This document shows, piece after piece, positions 23,066 to 35,330 of a stretch of 64,000 bases of DNA. Under the pieces are notes generated by a model that did no database searches, had not been told where the DNA came from, and worked only from the letters and a program-made list of their open reading frames with translations. The position numbers and the translations under genes are program-made. Position 1 is the stretch's first letter. Every line of letters begins with the position of its first letter. The DNA is from Druceiella hillmani. Its lineage: Eukaryota; Arthropoda; Insecta; Lepidoptera; Hepialidae. The stretch lies in assembly GCA_039881145.1 (NCBI GenBank), contig JAYKKI010000127.1:248001-312000 (forward strand), read 5' to 3'.

Positions 23066-23509
23066 AATATAATATGTAACGTGAATTAAACTCAAAACTA
23101 ATTTAATTGTATATTCTAAATGTTCACTAATATGAAATATAATCGCCAAAAATGGACGTGAATAAAGAATACAAAACGTTTGATAGCTTATCAATAGCAA
23201 GCAAGGAGACGATGATTTAAAGAAATGTAGTTTCCCATTTAATTATAAATAACAGTGCGAGTGATCCATATCGCAAACCTCCACTTTTCTAATTGGTACC
23301 ACTATGAATCCACATATAATTTTAGAATCGTTACGAGGTACGAAAAATATTCTGCTAATTAGCTCTGACTGGTTTGCCAATTCGAATTAGTACAAAATAA
23401 TATAGAATTCAGTCCACAGGTCTACCGATCCACTCTAGGAAATATGGTATAAATTTGCATATATATACCGACATCTTTTGATCCCATCGTCATCATTTCA
23501 TTTACCTAA
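23066..23509. other. No recognisable gene
   Basis: Non-coding spacer between repeat copy B and the large palindrome. Confidence 0.45.
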
Positions 23510-25530
23510 ACATACGCGCACATGCACGTATGCATAAACGGACATAAAAATTGACGCAAAGTCACACACAAATACACGCAAAAATACATACACACACACA
23601 TTACAGGAGTTGGCAAAGCAAGATTTTTTTCTTGGATAATTTTATTCTTGTTATTCTCAAATAGAAATGAGAGTGGAATAGGAAAATAATATAATCTGTT
23701 TCGTAAATTACTTCTTACAAATAATTTGTTTTTCATAGTGGTTAAATTCGAACGTTTAATTATCGGAAACAAAGTTTTCAGTGGTAAAAAACTGAAGAGT
23801 AACGTGGGAAAGTGAGAAAAACTGAAGGTACAATAAATTTTTATATCTTAAAATTAACACTCATATCGCCTAATATTCGTAGCCAAATAATATTGTTTAT
23901 TGTCGCTTTATAGATACCATGCAACGTTTAGTTTGCGCTCATTTCATAATTATGTTTCACCTGAAAACTATATTCGAACATTTAGTTATCGGAAAAACAA
24001 CATTCAATTGAAGAAATTGAAGAAAAACAATGAATTATCGGCATAATAAATTATTATTCTTGAGAAATAACACTCATATCTTTTTAGCCGAATAACGTCT
24101 TATGGTATCGCTTTATTGCCGAATAACGTTTTTGCGATATCGCTTTATTGAAATATACTTATTCTGTGAAAATTTCACTAAAAATATGTTTTATTACATG
24201 CTATTCTTAATGATAATCTATTTTTCATGAAGCGAATGGTGTGTTAATAAACATCAACAAAATCAAAAACGAATGGTGTGTTAATAGTGTAAATAAAGTA
24301 AGTATACAAAAAGTCGGCTACTACAGTGTCCCTGTTTCTTGATCTATTTTAGAATAATATAATAAAAAAATACGAAAGAGTCAACAAAATCCTACAGCCT
24401 TCAAAAACTTTTAGAGATGTCTGTTAGAGATAGATATAATAATTTTTTTATGGTAACTTTTACAGTAAAAATAATAGTTTATTCAGAGAATATTTTTCCT
24501 TTTACAAAAAAACTAATTCAGACAAATGCTTCAATTTAGTCTGCGATACTGGTAGTAAGAATTCGCATATTATTTTCAAAAGCCTCATTTCATTCCAATA
24601 TATTAGTGTTTTTATTTTTTTATTCGGCCTTCAAAGCCATTATGCAAATAAGAATCAAGTGCTTAATATTTTTTGAGAAGCGGCTGAGGAAAGTGATATG
24701 AAGAGAAAGAAAATTGTCATATTACGTAGTTAGATATTTAGTTTCAAAAACGAATTTTATAACTGTAATTAGCATAATTTAGAACATATTATAAAAACTT
24801 TATTTTCATAATATATATAATAATAACAAATTATTTTCTTTGTCTTATTTTTAAAACAATATGTGTCTTTTATAATAATTTTTCACCTGGAATGAAATTT
24901 AAATGTAACATTTTAATGTCCTTACGATCACAGTAGACACGGGCAAACAATTTTTAGCAGTTTTCTTAAAACTTTACGTAAAAACTTTCTGAAATCCGTG
25001 AGAAAACAATTCATTTGATTTCCGAATGCGCAATTTTACATATAAAATTGCAGCCGCACTAATAAGCTTAGATTTAATTAAAATTTATTTTTAATCACTT
25101 TGTTTAAATATGAAAACCTATTTTGAAAAGAAGACGAAACCTTTATATATCGGTGACTGAAATGTTGAATACTTTTGAATTACGCCCATGATAAAAATAC
25201 TTATGTTACCACGTACTTTGGTCTATTTCAAACTTCTTAATTTGTAAATAATAACTAATGTGGATTACAAAACCCTGCAAAAATTGGAAGCGATTAGCGT
25301 GGATTTGGGACTATTACGTTAGAAGGTCTGAAACAAAACTTATGATAGTGGACATATCCGGGAAGCTGGACTCTACGAGGTATACCTAGGTTTTGATTTT
25401 AAATTGGGTCACTGTGATATTCTCAGCAATTATTTTTCTTCGTTTCTTATGTATATATATTCGGTTTTCACAGTGTGAATCACTGTCCAAAAATGAATTT
25501 CAAGTTCATTAGGGAATATTCAATCTATTA
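23510..25530 (+). repeat. Left arm of 4.3-kb imperfect palindrome
   Basis: This arm is an inverted copy of 25800-27790 over its whole length, with substitutions and indels (roughly 80% by eye). Matching landmarks, outside to inside, are: the CACAAATACACGC stretch; GTTTCCGATAATT; CGAATGGTGTGTTAATAGTG with its inverse near 27075; AGAATAATATAA with its inverse near 26985; CGATCACAGTAGACACGG (about 24925) with CCGTGTCTACTGTGATCG (about 26410); TAGATATACC-type lines; and AGTTCATTAGGG with its inverse near 25840. Inside the arm a unit of about 226 bp is tandemly duplicated (TTCGAAC at 23747 and 23973). The open frame at 23506-23772 is not a gene. Confidence 0.85.
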
Positions 25531-25799
25531 TTAAATTATAAAATTTATTCAAAATCATCTACTGATTATAGCTAGTTACTCTAACAAAACTTCGATAGTG
25601 AGACAAACAAGAATTCTGAAGAATATTGTTTTTTCTTCTACTCAAACTCAAACAGGTCCTTGACATATATTTTTTTAAATATTTTAATTTGAAAAGCAAA
25701 ATGACTCTTTCCACTCATCCACACCAGCAAAATTACAAGTAAACTGACTCTTCGATTTTATTAATTTACAGATCGGTCGAATAAATGGGATACCTATTA
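25531..25799. other. Central spacer of the palindrome
   Basis: About 270 bp without self-complementarity and without coding signal. It would form the loop if the palindrome were transcribed or extruded. Confidence 0.6.
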
Positions 25800-27790
25800 G
25801 AATTGGCACTAGCTTTTGCCGTCATTTAATATACCCTAATGGACTTAAAATTAATTCTTTGATAGTTATTCACACAGTGAGAACTAAATATTTATACATA
25901 AAAAAGAAGGAAAATAATTGGTGAGAATGTCACAGTGACTGAGCTTAAAATCAAAGCTTAGATATACCTCGTCGAGTTCAGCTTCCGGATATGTTTACTA
26001 CCATAAGTTTCGTTTCAGACCTGTTAATAAATAGTCCCAAATCTGCGCTAATCGCATCCATTATTTGCAGGGTTTTGTAAAGCACAAGTTTGAGATTGAT
26101 ACAAGTACATGGTAACGTAACTATTTTTATCATGCACGTAATTTAAAAGTATTAAACATTTCAGTAACCGATTTAAAAAGGTTTCGTCTTCTTTTCAAAT
26201 TGGGTTTTGATATTCAAAGAAATTGATTAAAAGGAAATCTTTAATAAATCTAAGCTTGTTAGTGCGGTTGCAATTTTATATATAACATTTAATGAATGTA
26301 AAATATTATGAATAATGAATATCATGAATAAACATAGAATGATTTATTTCCACACTGGTTTCAGAATGTTTTCACATAAGGTTTTAAAAAAACTGCTTAT
26401 AATTTTTTAACCGTGTCTACTGTGATCGTAAGGATATTAAAATGCTACATTTACATTTCATTGCCGGCCAAGAATTCTTATATAAAAGACACATATTCCT
26501 TTAAAAACGTGGCATATAAAATAATTTGTTAAATAAATTGTCATTTGTTTTATAATTTACCCTAAATTATGCTAATTACAGTTGAAAATCGGTTTTTGTA
26601 ATTCAATAGCTGACTGCGAAATATGACAATTTTCTTCCTTCTCGTATTATTTTCCTTCTACAAAGATGTTAAGGTTTTGATTGTTATTTGCATAATGGCT
26701 TCGAAGGCCGGATGAAAAAGTATAAACACTAATGGAGTGAAATGAAAGAGGCTTTTGAAAATGATATGCGATTTCCTGCGACCAGTATCGAAGACTAAAT
26801 TGAAACATGTATGCAAACTGTTTTTTTTTAATGAGGAAAAAAATTTCGTAAATAAACTGTTGTTATTACTGTAAAAGGTACAATAAAAATATTATTATAA
26901 GCTATCTCTAACAGCTATCTGTAACAATATGGAGGTTACAGGATTTCGTTGACTCTTTTATTAGTTACATTTATTTGTTATATTATTCTAAAATAGATCA
27001 ATAAAAAGTTAGGAAGCGCATGCAATGTGAGACACTGTAGTAGCTGACTTTTCTTATACTGAATTTACACTATTAACACGCCATTCGTTTTTGGTAACGC
27101 GTCATGAGACATAGATTAGCACTAAGAATAGCGTGTGATAAAACATATTTTTAGTCAAATTTTTGCAGAAAAAGTAATTTTAATTTGAAATTTAATGCCG
27201 CAGTGAGTGCAAACTGAACGCCGCATGGCATCAACAAAGCAATACCGTAAAAACGTTATTCTGCTAAGAATATATGAGGATTATTTCTCAAGAAGAACAA
27301 TTGATTATGGCAGTAATTCATTATCTTTCTCAATTTTTTTCAACTAAAATTAATTTTTCCGATAACTGAATGTTCGAATATAATTTTCAGGTGAAACTTA
27401 ACGCAGCCCGGCATCGATAAAGCGACAATAAACAAATATTATTTCACAATGAAAATTAAGCGATAGGAGTGTCAAATTTTAATAATGAAAATTTATTGTA
27501 CCATTAATTCATTGTCTCTCTTCACATTTTTACCACTGAAAGTTTTGTTTCCGATAATTGAACGTTGGAATGTAACGACTATGAAAACAAAATTATTTGT
27601 AAGAAGTAATTTACAAAACATGTCCTATTATTTTCCTATTGTATTCTCATTTCTATTTGAGAATAACAAGAATAAAATTCTTCAAGAAAAGGATGTAACA
27701 TGTGTGCATTCTTGCGTGTATTTGTGTGCAAGTTTGCGTTTTGTATGTGTTAGTTTTGTTTGTGCAAGTTTTGCATGTGTTAACCTAACT
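25800..27790 (-). repeat. Right arm of 4.3-kb imperfect palindrome
   Basis: Inverted partner of 23510-25530. It carries the same internal tandem duplication (GATAACTGAA at 27361 and GATAATTGAA at 27553). The tandem duplication therefore came before the inverted duplication. The frame at 27485-27799 is the counterpart of the left-arm frame; differences between the two are mostly amino-acid changing, which argues against a selected protein. Confidence 0.85.
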
Positions 27791-27799
27791 CACGGCTAA

Positions 27800-28304
27800 A
27801 ATGAATAAAGGGAAAAGGGGTTAAAAGTCGTGAAATAGAAGTTTGTGATATCAGCATATAAAAAATGCAGTGTCTAATTGAAGAAAAAAAGATGATAATA
27901 CAATACCGTGTGCTAATTACACCTCCTAATTGAATTCCTATTTTGGCCAAATTACGAGAAGTAGACATGTTTTAACATAAACACTAATACGAGATATTTA
28001 TTAAAAAAAGTAGAAAAATATAAACTCACAAAAGGATATCATCTGGGAAATATTCATTCATCCATTTTAGTTGTTGATACAGTGATCAGATTTACATATA
28101 TTGAGATTAACGGGTTCAAATATTTTTAAAGAAAAATAGTACGTTTTGTGCAATTCTGGATAGTTTGAATTTCTAGATAGTTTGAAAGAGACCAGAGCTT
28201 ACTTCTTTGCCATCAGTTAAATCATCGAACTAAAAGTAAACAGATCTAATATTTTTCATTTAATAACGCCATTTATAACATTGCAAGCATTATCTGTGTC
28301 TATG

Positions 28305-28306
<2 letters not shown>
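27800..28306. other. No recognisable gene
   Basis: AT-rich non-coding DNA between the palindrome and a TA array. Confidence 0.5.
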
Positions 28307-28372
<66 letters not shown>

Positions 28373-28381
28373 ATATATATA
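28307..28381. repeat. (TA)n microsatellite
   Basis: Pure TA for about 55 bases, then GTATATATGTATATATATA. Confidence 0.95.
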
Positions 28382-28689
28382 CCACAGATTTAGTTCCCCA
28401 TTTACAAACTAATGGCAAATTGCGTTCGCTTACAAAAATTTTGTCAAAAATGACGACATATTTTCTATGTACGAAGTATGTGCGTATACCAACTCCTTAG
28501 ATTTTAACCTACATAGTTTGATTACTATTTAAATGCGTAACAAAATACTGATATATACATCTAAATGACAGGGCAAGAACGTATTGTAAAAATGTTTAAT
28601 TATCAATATTTATAGTAACCAATCAACCTTAATTATTATTACATTACTGAAATATAAAGTTTAATATGACAGTGAACATAGATCCATAC

Positions 28690-28890
28690 TACACTATACC
28701 AGCGATATAAATAAGAGTAACACACTGACGAGGCAGAGTAATTAATGGGCGATGGGAAAGCGCGCGTTTGTTTGGAACTTGATGAATGAACTGACGAAAA
28801 AATGTGAACGACAACATAGGTGAAAAGGAAAGTGTAATTAGCGGAAGGTTTGTGTTCGACCGATCTTTTGTTTAATCCTCAAGTGCAGTA
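28690..28890. promoter_or_regulatory. Candidate conserved regulatory island
   Basis: GC-richer, non-repetitive block with TAATTAATGGGCGATGGG, GCGCGCGTTTGTTTGG, AACTTGATGAATGAACTGACG and GTGTAATTAGCGG. It combines two homeodomain-type TAATTA cores and a forkhead-like TGTTTG. No reading frame is convincing. The call is by composition and motif content only. Confidence 0.3.
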
Positions 28891-30574
28891 TTGATTATTC
28901 TTCAAACGAAAACGTTATACAGTTTTGTAGAATAATATATATGCGAATAATGGTAATATTTTTTACAGAAGCGCTTAAAAAACCATTTCATTAGAAAATG
29001 TAATAAAATTTCTTGACGCATCATAATAAATACCTTAAATTTATCTTGTTCAAATGCTGCCAAATGTTTTAATAAAACTTTGCTAATCACCTCTATAGTG
29101 TAATGATTGATACGATCAAGCAATCAAGATCAAGATCAAGATACAGATCTACCTCTAAGGTAGAAACTGAAACTACTTTCACCGGAACGACTGTCACTTT
29201 AATTTGTGAATTCGTTTTCACGTACTGTAAATATATATAAACACAATGTTATGTATAAGTTCTCCTCTCATTCGACGGTTATCGTTTCCACTCTCCTCCA
29301 ACGTCACTTCCTTTTCATTGATATTATAATCACTTATATCGTTATTCGGTTAATGTTACTCGTTTTCTAATATTAAAATTAAATGTAAACTTTTGCGGGC
29401 TGAATTTAAAGTTGTATTTAGTAATATCCGAACCTACGGTATCTAATATAGAGTATGAAAAAAATGTGACTCTAGTTGAAAAGTTTATATTTTATTTGGA
29501 ATTCGCTTCTAAAACACTTGTTACTGAAATTGTTTTTGGATGTTTGCATAGTAAGGAAACTGATAGGTCTTCACTCTTATTCCTGGAAAACAATCGGGTT
29601 AGAATATCTCTGTTACAAAATTTAAATGAATTTCTCGCTTTCGGAATTTGACGCAGGTTGAATAGTGTTGCAATCATCGCAACATTTTGTGTTATTTTTA
29701 GTAGCCAACAATGGAAATATTGGAAAGAGAATGACTATGAAAAAAACTTGAAAAATTTTTACATTAAGTAGTTGACTGACTTCAAATGTATTGACGATTA
29801 CAAAAATATCTCTAATAGTAATTTGGCTGTAAAATTTAATAAAAATACAAGTTTTAATCTATATTACGCCAACGATACACCTTAAGTTAAGTATTTAATT
29901 TTAATTTAAATATTACCGCATTCAAAATGTAAATGAGGAAAAGTTTTGCCAAGGAATACACTTCAGTGCTCTTCCGTTCTCACATAATTTAAGCTCCGAG
30001 CTGTTCATAATTATGTTATAATAAGTCTTCATTAACAACAAAAAAAGTTAAAACTTTAAAAGCACCAAACAACAAAATAAAAGAACAAAGAAAGGAAAGC
30101 TTGCAGCTGTTGTACTTTGGGAGCTTATTTTCATAATGAAATTGTACCTTGGAAGCCGGTGTTTTGTTGAATTTTATTAAGTTGATGTATCCTGAAGTAG
30201 TTATACAATGCGACGGGGATTAAGATTTTAAGGAAAATAATATGCTTTATGACGGAATATTTGCTGAAAATAAATCTGTAACTAATTGTTTACTTAAAAT
30301 TTTACTTTAAAATGTCATACCACTGAAAGTGATGAAATTTTGTATTAGAGCTGTTGAGCTGCATTAATCTGACGTAACTTTTATTTTATATCAAAATTAA
30401 GAATAAAAACTTGTTGTAATTGAAGAAAATAACAGAAATTCAATGAAAATAATTGTTTGTGTACGTATGTACGTGCGATAGAAGTTATATTTCTTTGGCA
30501 TAATACAAGACTAACTTTATTTAGCAGGCAAATAATTAATAGAAACAAATAATAATTAAGTAATGACTAATACC
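28891..30574. other. No recognisable gene
   Basis: Mostly AT-rich. Bases 29120-29150 hold a small (ATCAAG)n repeat. Bases 29150-29350 are slightly GC-richer (ACTTTCACCGGAACGACTGTC). Overlapping sense and antisense frames at 29412-29677 have no recognisable motif. Confidence 0.45.
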
Positions 30575-30735
30575 ATTATTTATATTTTTTTTTAAAATTT
30601 TTAAATAAATTAATTCAATTATATTTAGAATTCATTTTAAAATTAAATTTAATTATTATTAAAATATAATAATTTTTAAATTTATTTAAAAAATTTAAAT
30701 AAAATTAATTTATTAATGAAAATAAATGAATACGC
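30575..30735. repeat. Extremely AT-rich, self-complementary stretch
   Basis: About 160 bp made almost only of A and T, with many AAATTT/AATTTAAA blocks that pair with one another. It has the composition of a matrix-attachment or DNA-unwinding region, but no specific site can be named. Confidence 0.4.
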
Positions 30736-33700
30736 TGAAATTTCTTGTAAAATTTATAAATTTTTCATAATAAATGATGAAGTAATAATTTATAATTTAT
30801 AATGCATACCAAAAATTAACCGCAATAAAAGAATTACATTAAAAAAATCTATATTTTAAAAAAGCTTGTAAGCATTATTTTTGTCACGGACATTCACAAT
30901 AAATTAATGATTTTTATTAGTCGGACCGCAATAAATTTCAATTATAAAAAAAATATTATTTAGAAGCACAGATATAATAAACTTGTATTAATATAAAATA
31001 CGTGTTTTGTATTTACAAATACCTCAATAAAACCCTAATTATGAACACAGTATCAGTCTCTACCCATATGTAAATGTATATTTAGTGAGCAACTTCACCC
31101 TGTTGATTTTCACCCTATCGCATCGTGCGTGCGCTTGCGTGTATCGTAAAATTTCACTCTCATCATTTTTTCATTACGTGCCTAAAAGAGGATGACTTCA
31201 ACGAGTATACTCCTTCGTTTATAAATTTGTTTCCCAAGTTTCAAAGAACAAATCAATTTTGTGGTAAGCAATTTTCCAAAAGATCAGTATTCCTTCAAAG
31301 TAAATATTTTAATATTACAGGGTTGCAGCATTAATATAAAATATATGAATACGTTAATACTGAAACATCTTTCTTAAATGAGTTACATCATCAATATTAA
31401 TATACACATTATGAAGGGTTATTGATTAGTATGGCAAATTGCATAGCAGACCATATTTTTCGTAATTTTTGCATGTATCAAATCATATAATTGGTTCTGA
31501 ACACCATGATTCAATGAACATTTCACGTTTAATCATATTTTTTTAATAATAGTAGTAAAAGCTTGGTGATGGACCAACCCCTATTCTAATGGTACTAATG
31601 GCATTAGATAGTGATTACACCCCTCTCTGAAACTGCACTGTTACAAAGTAAAATTGTCGTCTGCTGGATGTCTACGTTGATGGTGCGAGCCGAATAAAAG
31701 AAGTTGTAGGTTTTTAGGACACAACATTTAAAAAAAATATTCCATTTTCCAATTTTTATGTTCTCCATGATCTTAGCTTGGTGGTTTTTTGTGTCCAACC
31801 AAATATATCAACGAAAGAAAGATCGAAAGTTACTTCTTGTTATATGGTTCTAACTAAGTCAAACCATGTAGAAAGGGCATAAATAATTGTAATGTTTAAA
31901 AATTATCGACTCTGTAATTACCTTTATAATTTTTATTACATTCAGACCTTTCGTTTAACTGATTCATTTGTAAATTAATGTGATATTGTCATATTCATAT
32001 AATAATTACGCCTGAAGAATTCAGAAAGAAATATTGGATATTAATAAGTGATAGAATAATAAATGAGTTAGTAAAAGATCACGAAAGATCTGTAATTGTA
32101 TATTTTTCTGAGCAGTTTTAGGGGGCATGAAATCGTTATTTTACACCATTAGCGCTAGAATGGAAGTTGGCCGAACAAGCTTTCACGTATATGTTACTGC
32201 TCAACTATTAAGTGTTATTACTCTTATTAACTTGTATATGTCATTACTCAAGATTACAAAAGTAAAATTGTCATTAAATCACCATTCGGTATGCCCCCGT
32301 CTGGTGTATTACACATTCTAATTCTTAATGTAATTTGAATAAGGTATACATGGGAAAGAAGCCTCAGAAATGTTTATTGCATTTTTATCTCAGATATTAT
32401 ATTTTGGGTACTGTACTGATTTTAGATAACATGTTACTTGTTACAAAATACGATTTATATACTTTAAAGATAATCATATTTCATTTCAAACCACACCAAA
32501 TGTCAGGGTAAAAAATAAAATTAATGATAATTCAGTGCAGCATATTTAAGATCTCTGTTTAAACACATTATTCCTACATTAAGAAAAGCAAAAAAATGGA
32601 TTGCGTACCACTGAAGGAAAGAACCTGTCACAAGCATTTCTTTCATAAACTGTTAGATGTAGAAATTTGAAATTGGGACTAGTCCTAGAGCATATAAATT
32701 TTCAGATATGTCAATAGTTCACATTTGAAAACCTTTTGTAAAGAATTATTAAATAAGTCATATAAAGGGTAACAAAATTTCTTTTTTCACAATAATATGT
32801 GAATTTGATTACATGCACTGTTAAAGCCAATATTAAAAAAAACGTTGTTATGGGATTGTTTAAAGTTTACCCGAAAATCATGTGATGATTCAAAATGTGA
32901 TAATTTATGAACTTTTAAGGCTTATTAATCTCAATACATCTGCCGGTTAATCTCAATATATCAAATAATTTTCAATGCATAAAATGATGTGCATAAATGC
33001 ACGAAATTAAAAAACTACAATAACCTAAAGAAACGTCGATATCTATCTTAGTTTGCACTCTTGGTTGCTTTTTAATACTTGTTTAGCATTTTAATTATAA
33101 TTTTATGGTTGTAAAACTTTCAATGGTGATGCATCACATCGAGGAAAAAATATTCCGCAAATTACATAAAGATTATTCCAATTTTTGGAACAACAATGAT
33201 TTACGTAGTATCGTACTACATTACAATTTATTTCTATACAGTTATAATTAAACCTATTATACGTATTGCTTTATGTAAAAAATATACTTTAATCTTAAGA
33301 TATTTATAGTTTGAAGTTGTGTTTTATGATAAGCGGTGAATATTTATGGATTGAATATACTGTGATGAAAATTACAAAATCATTTGCAATTTTTTTTTCA
33401 ATACTGTTATTCAGTATAAACAAACCTTGTAAAAAAGTCAGATGAAAAATTAATTCAATCTAAATTGAAAGACATGAACGCGAGGTGGAAGAAATTAAAA
33501 CCGAGACAAAAAAAATTCAAAGCTTTTGCAAAGTTCACAGTGTTTTCACGCTTACGAAAAATATATTTATAGAGTAAAAATAATAATAATGTTTAAGAAA
33601 ACTTTAATACCGTTACAGTAAATATTTATATTCTCCAAAGTTTTCCCAATACTCGTACTGCTACGTTATTATTTGTAAAAAAGAACATATTTTTCAAATT

Positions 33701-34014
33701 CTCTCTTCAGATTTTTGTTTAGTTATTCTAATAAAGTATGGATATATACATGTGTGTAAAAACCTAAAAAACACATGGAAAAGTTGATTATTATCTAACA
33801 ACTGAAGCAAAAATGCACTATGAACGTAGCTCGATAATCATACGTCACTTCAACGAACTCTAGGTTTATAAATAAATAATTAGTACACTGGCTTCATCAA
33901 TGAAGGCATTTTCTGCAGGCATTATGGAATAATTCAATTGGCCAGGAAGAAGGGTCATATTAAAAACCATCAAAAAATAAAAATACTTTGAATGAATACA
34001 CACGTTAAATGGAA
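30736..34014. other. No recognisable gene
   Basis: AT-rich non-coding DNA. A phrase TGTTAGATGTAGAAATTTGAAATTGGG near 32650 resembles a widespread arthropod repeat that also shows up near 57.3 kb. TTAATCTCAATA is duplicated at about 32927 and 32946. The GC-moderate minus-strand frame 31604-31798 was not recognised. Confidence 0.45.
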
Positions 34015-34140
34015 CAAGGCTATTTGCATATGCTTAAATTTTGATCGAAATACAGCAATTATATTAAACGTTTAAAATTTTTAAACTGAAAATATATATT
34101 ATTAAACGTTTCAAATTTTTAAATTGAAAATGTAAATTTT

Positions 34141-34420
34141 CAATTATTAAATGAAACTACGTGATGTAGTATTATTTCTACTTTCTTTAAGTTCTTTACC
34201 ACGACATAGGTTTCGTTGTATTACAAAATTAAAATACTTTTGAAAAAATATTTCTAAAGAATCTTTGCTAATAGCCCACTTGAAGATGTTGTAATACAAC
34301 GAAACCTAGGTCGTGATAAAGAACTTAAAGAAAGTAGAAATAATACTACATCACGTAGTTTTATTTAATTGTGAATAATGAATTTCTACAAAATTAACGC
34401 CAAATATATTCAATATTTGT
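34141..34420 (+). mobile_element. Foldback hammerhead-type repeat, copy C
   Basis: Near-palindrome. The left arm (34141-34240) is an inverted copy of the region from GTAATACAACGAAACC to ATTTAAT. The right arm (34261-34420) has the full sense order, ending CCAAATATATTCAATATTTG. In the sense arm the core reads TTGAAGA (34280-34286), so the essential C3 is mutated, and the fourth helix I pair is lost (GTGA instead of GTGG). Helix II, GAAA, CC/GG helix III and GTC are intact. The phrase AAATTTTTAAATTGAAA(A/G)TGT flanks both sides (about 34114 and 34430) and may be a target-site duplication of about 20 bp, although the target already held a related tandem repeat. Confidence 0.7.
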
Positions 34421-34599
34421 CAACAGTAAATTTTTAAATTGAAAGTGTGATTTAAATTGGAAATAAAACCATAGGTATAGATATTCATTAATTTTATTCA
34501 TTATTATTTCATTAATTTTAATTAAATTTTTTAAAACTGTCCATCTCAATTATTTTTCATCAGTTTTATATATTATCACAGATTGATATATTTTTGGAT

Positions 34600-34965
34600 A
34601 TAACAGTAATATTGGAAAATCTAGTTCCGTACAACCGCAATAACCGATGCGACGATCAGGCTGTCGCGAGTTCATGACCCCTGGTGCAACGACCGACAAC
34701 TGTACAAAGGGAGTGCAAGGACAGTGCAAGTCAGTTAGTTTATAGCAGTTCACTTAAATTCCAGCGCCAGTTTCATTTGAGTACACATTTCTAGCAATCG
34801 GTAGTTCAGCAGTGATAGTTAATCAGGTCAATAGTTATTGTAAATAGGAAGGAAACTGTCTTTCATTGGTAATCGACCCAGCGAGTTCTCTCCAAACATT
34901 GTAGTCAACAGCAGCATGTTTTGTGAACATCGAATAAATTACTCCAACCCACCATCCGTCAAGTG
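34600..34965 (+). promoter_or_regulatory. GC-richer block with initiator-like sequences; possible old promoter, LTR or untranslated exon
   Basis: This block differs sharply in composition from its surroundings. It contains two arthropod initiator-type TCAGTT/TTCAGC sites (TCAGTTAGTTTATAGCAG near 34732 and GTTCAGCAGTG near 34806), a run of TAGT/CAGT words, AATAAA near 34933, and a good 5' splice-site-like CAA|GTGAGAGG near 34959. That pattern fits either a solo LTR (initiator, then polyA signal) or a non-coding first exon. No protein is visible and no LTR ends were proven. It lies inside the inverted-repeat element. Confidence 0.3.
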
Positions 34966-35330
34966 AGAGGTGACTATTTTCTGTGACTATTTTTTCTCAT
35001 CCCGCACATATATAGAGAATTGTTTTCCAGAATATTCCTTCAAAATGGTAGGAAGAATGAAGCGACAATCTTGAAAATCTTAATATAGAAACAGGTTTGT
35101 GCAAAAATATAAATTTAGTCAAATAATAAAACATGTCATGGAAGATGAACAGTTTTCAAAAAATTAAATTAGAGTAATGAAATATTCGAGACCAGTCAGT
35201 AAGTTAACTATCCATAACTATAGTTTTATTTTCAATTTAAATCATACTTAAAAGCTTAAAGAGTTTAAATGTTTAATATAATTGCTTTATTTCGGTCAAA
35301 ATTTAAGCATAGATAAATAGCCTTATTTTG

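Larger units (their letters stand above)
34015..35330. mobile_element. Inverted-repeat element of about 1.3 kb with a nested foldback repeat in its left arm
   Basis: Paired inverted blocks run inward in the same order on both sides. 34015-34080 (AAGGCTATTTGCATATGC) pairs with 35262-35327. 34441-34476 (GTGTGATTTAAATTGG) pairs with 35217-35252. About 34510-34548 (TTTCATTA...AAAACTGTCCATCT) pairs with about 35143-35190. On the right these blocks are nearly contiguous; on the left they are split by foldback repeat copy C (34141-34420). That repeat therefore inserted after the arms formed. Without it the element is about 1.0 kb with arms of about 190 bp. The interior carries a GC-richer block at 34600-34965. 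The type is unknown: a MITE or foldback element is most likely. Confidence 0.6.

Noticed and set aside
23506..27799. Similar open frames in both palindrome arms (23506-23772 minus and 27485-27799 plus)
   Set aside because: They match because the arms are copies. The differences are mostly amino-acid changing and the frames run out into CA-rich repeats, so no selection for protein is visible.
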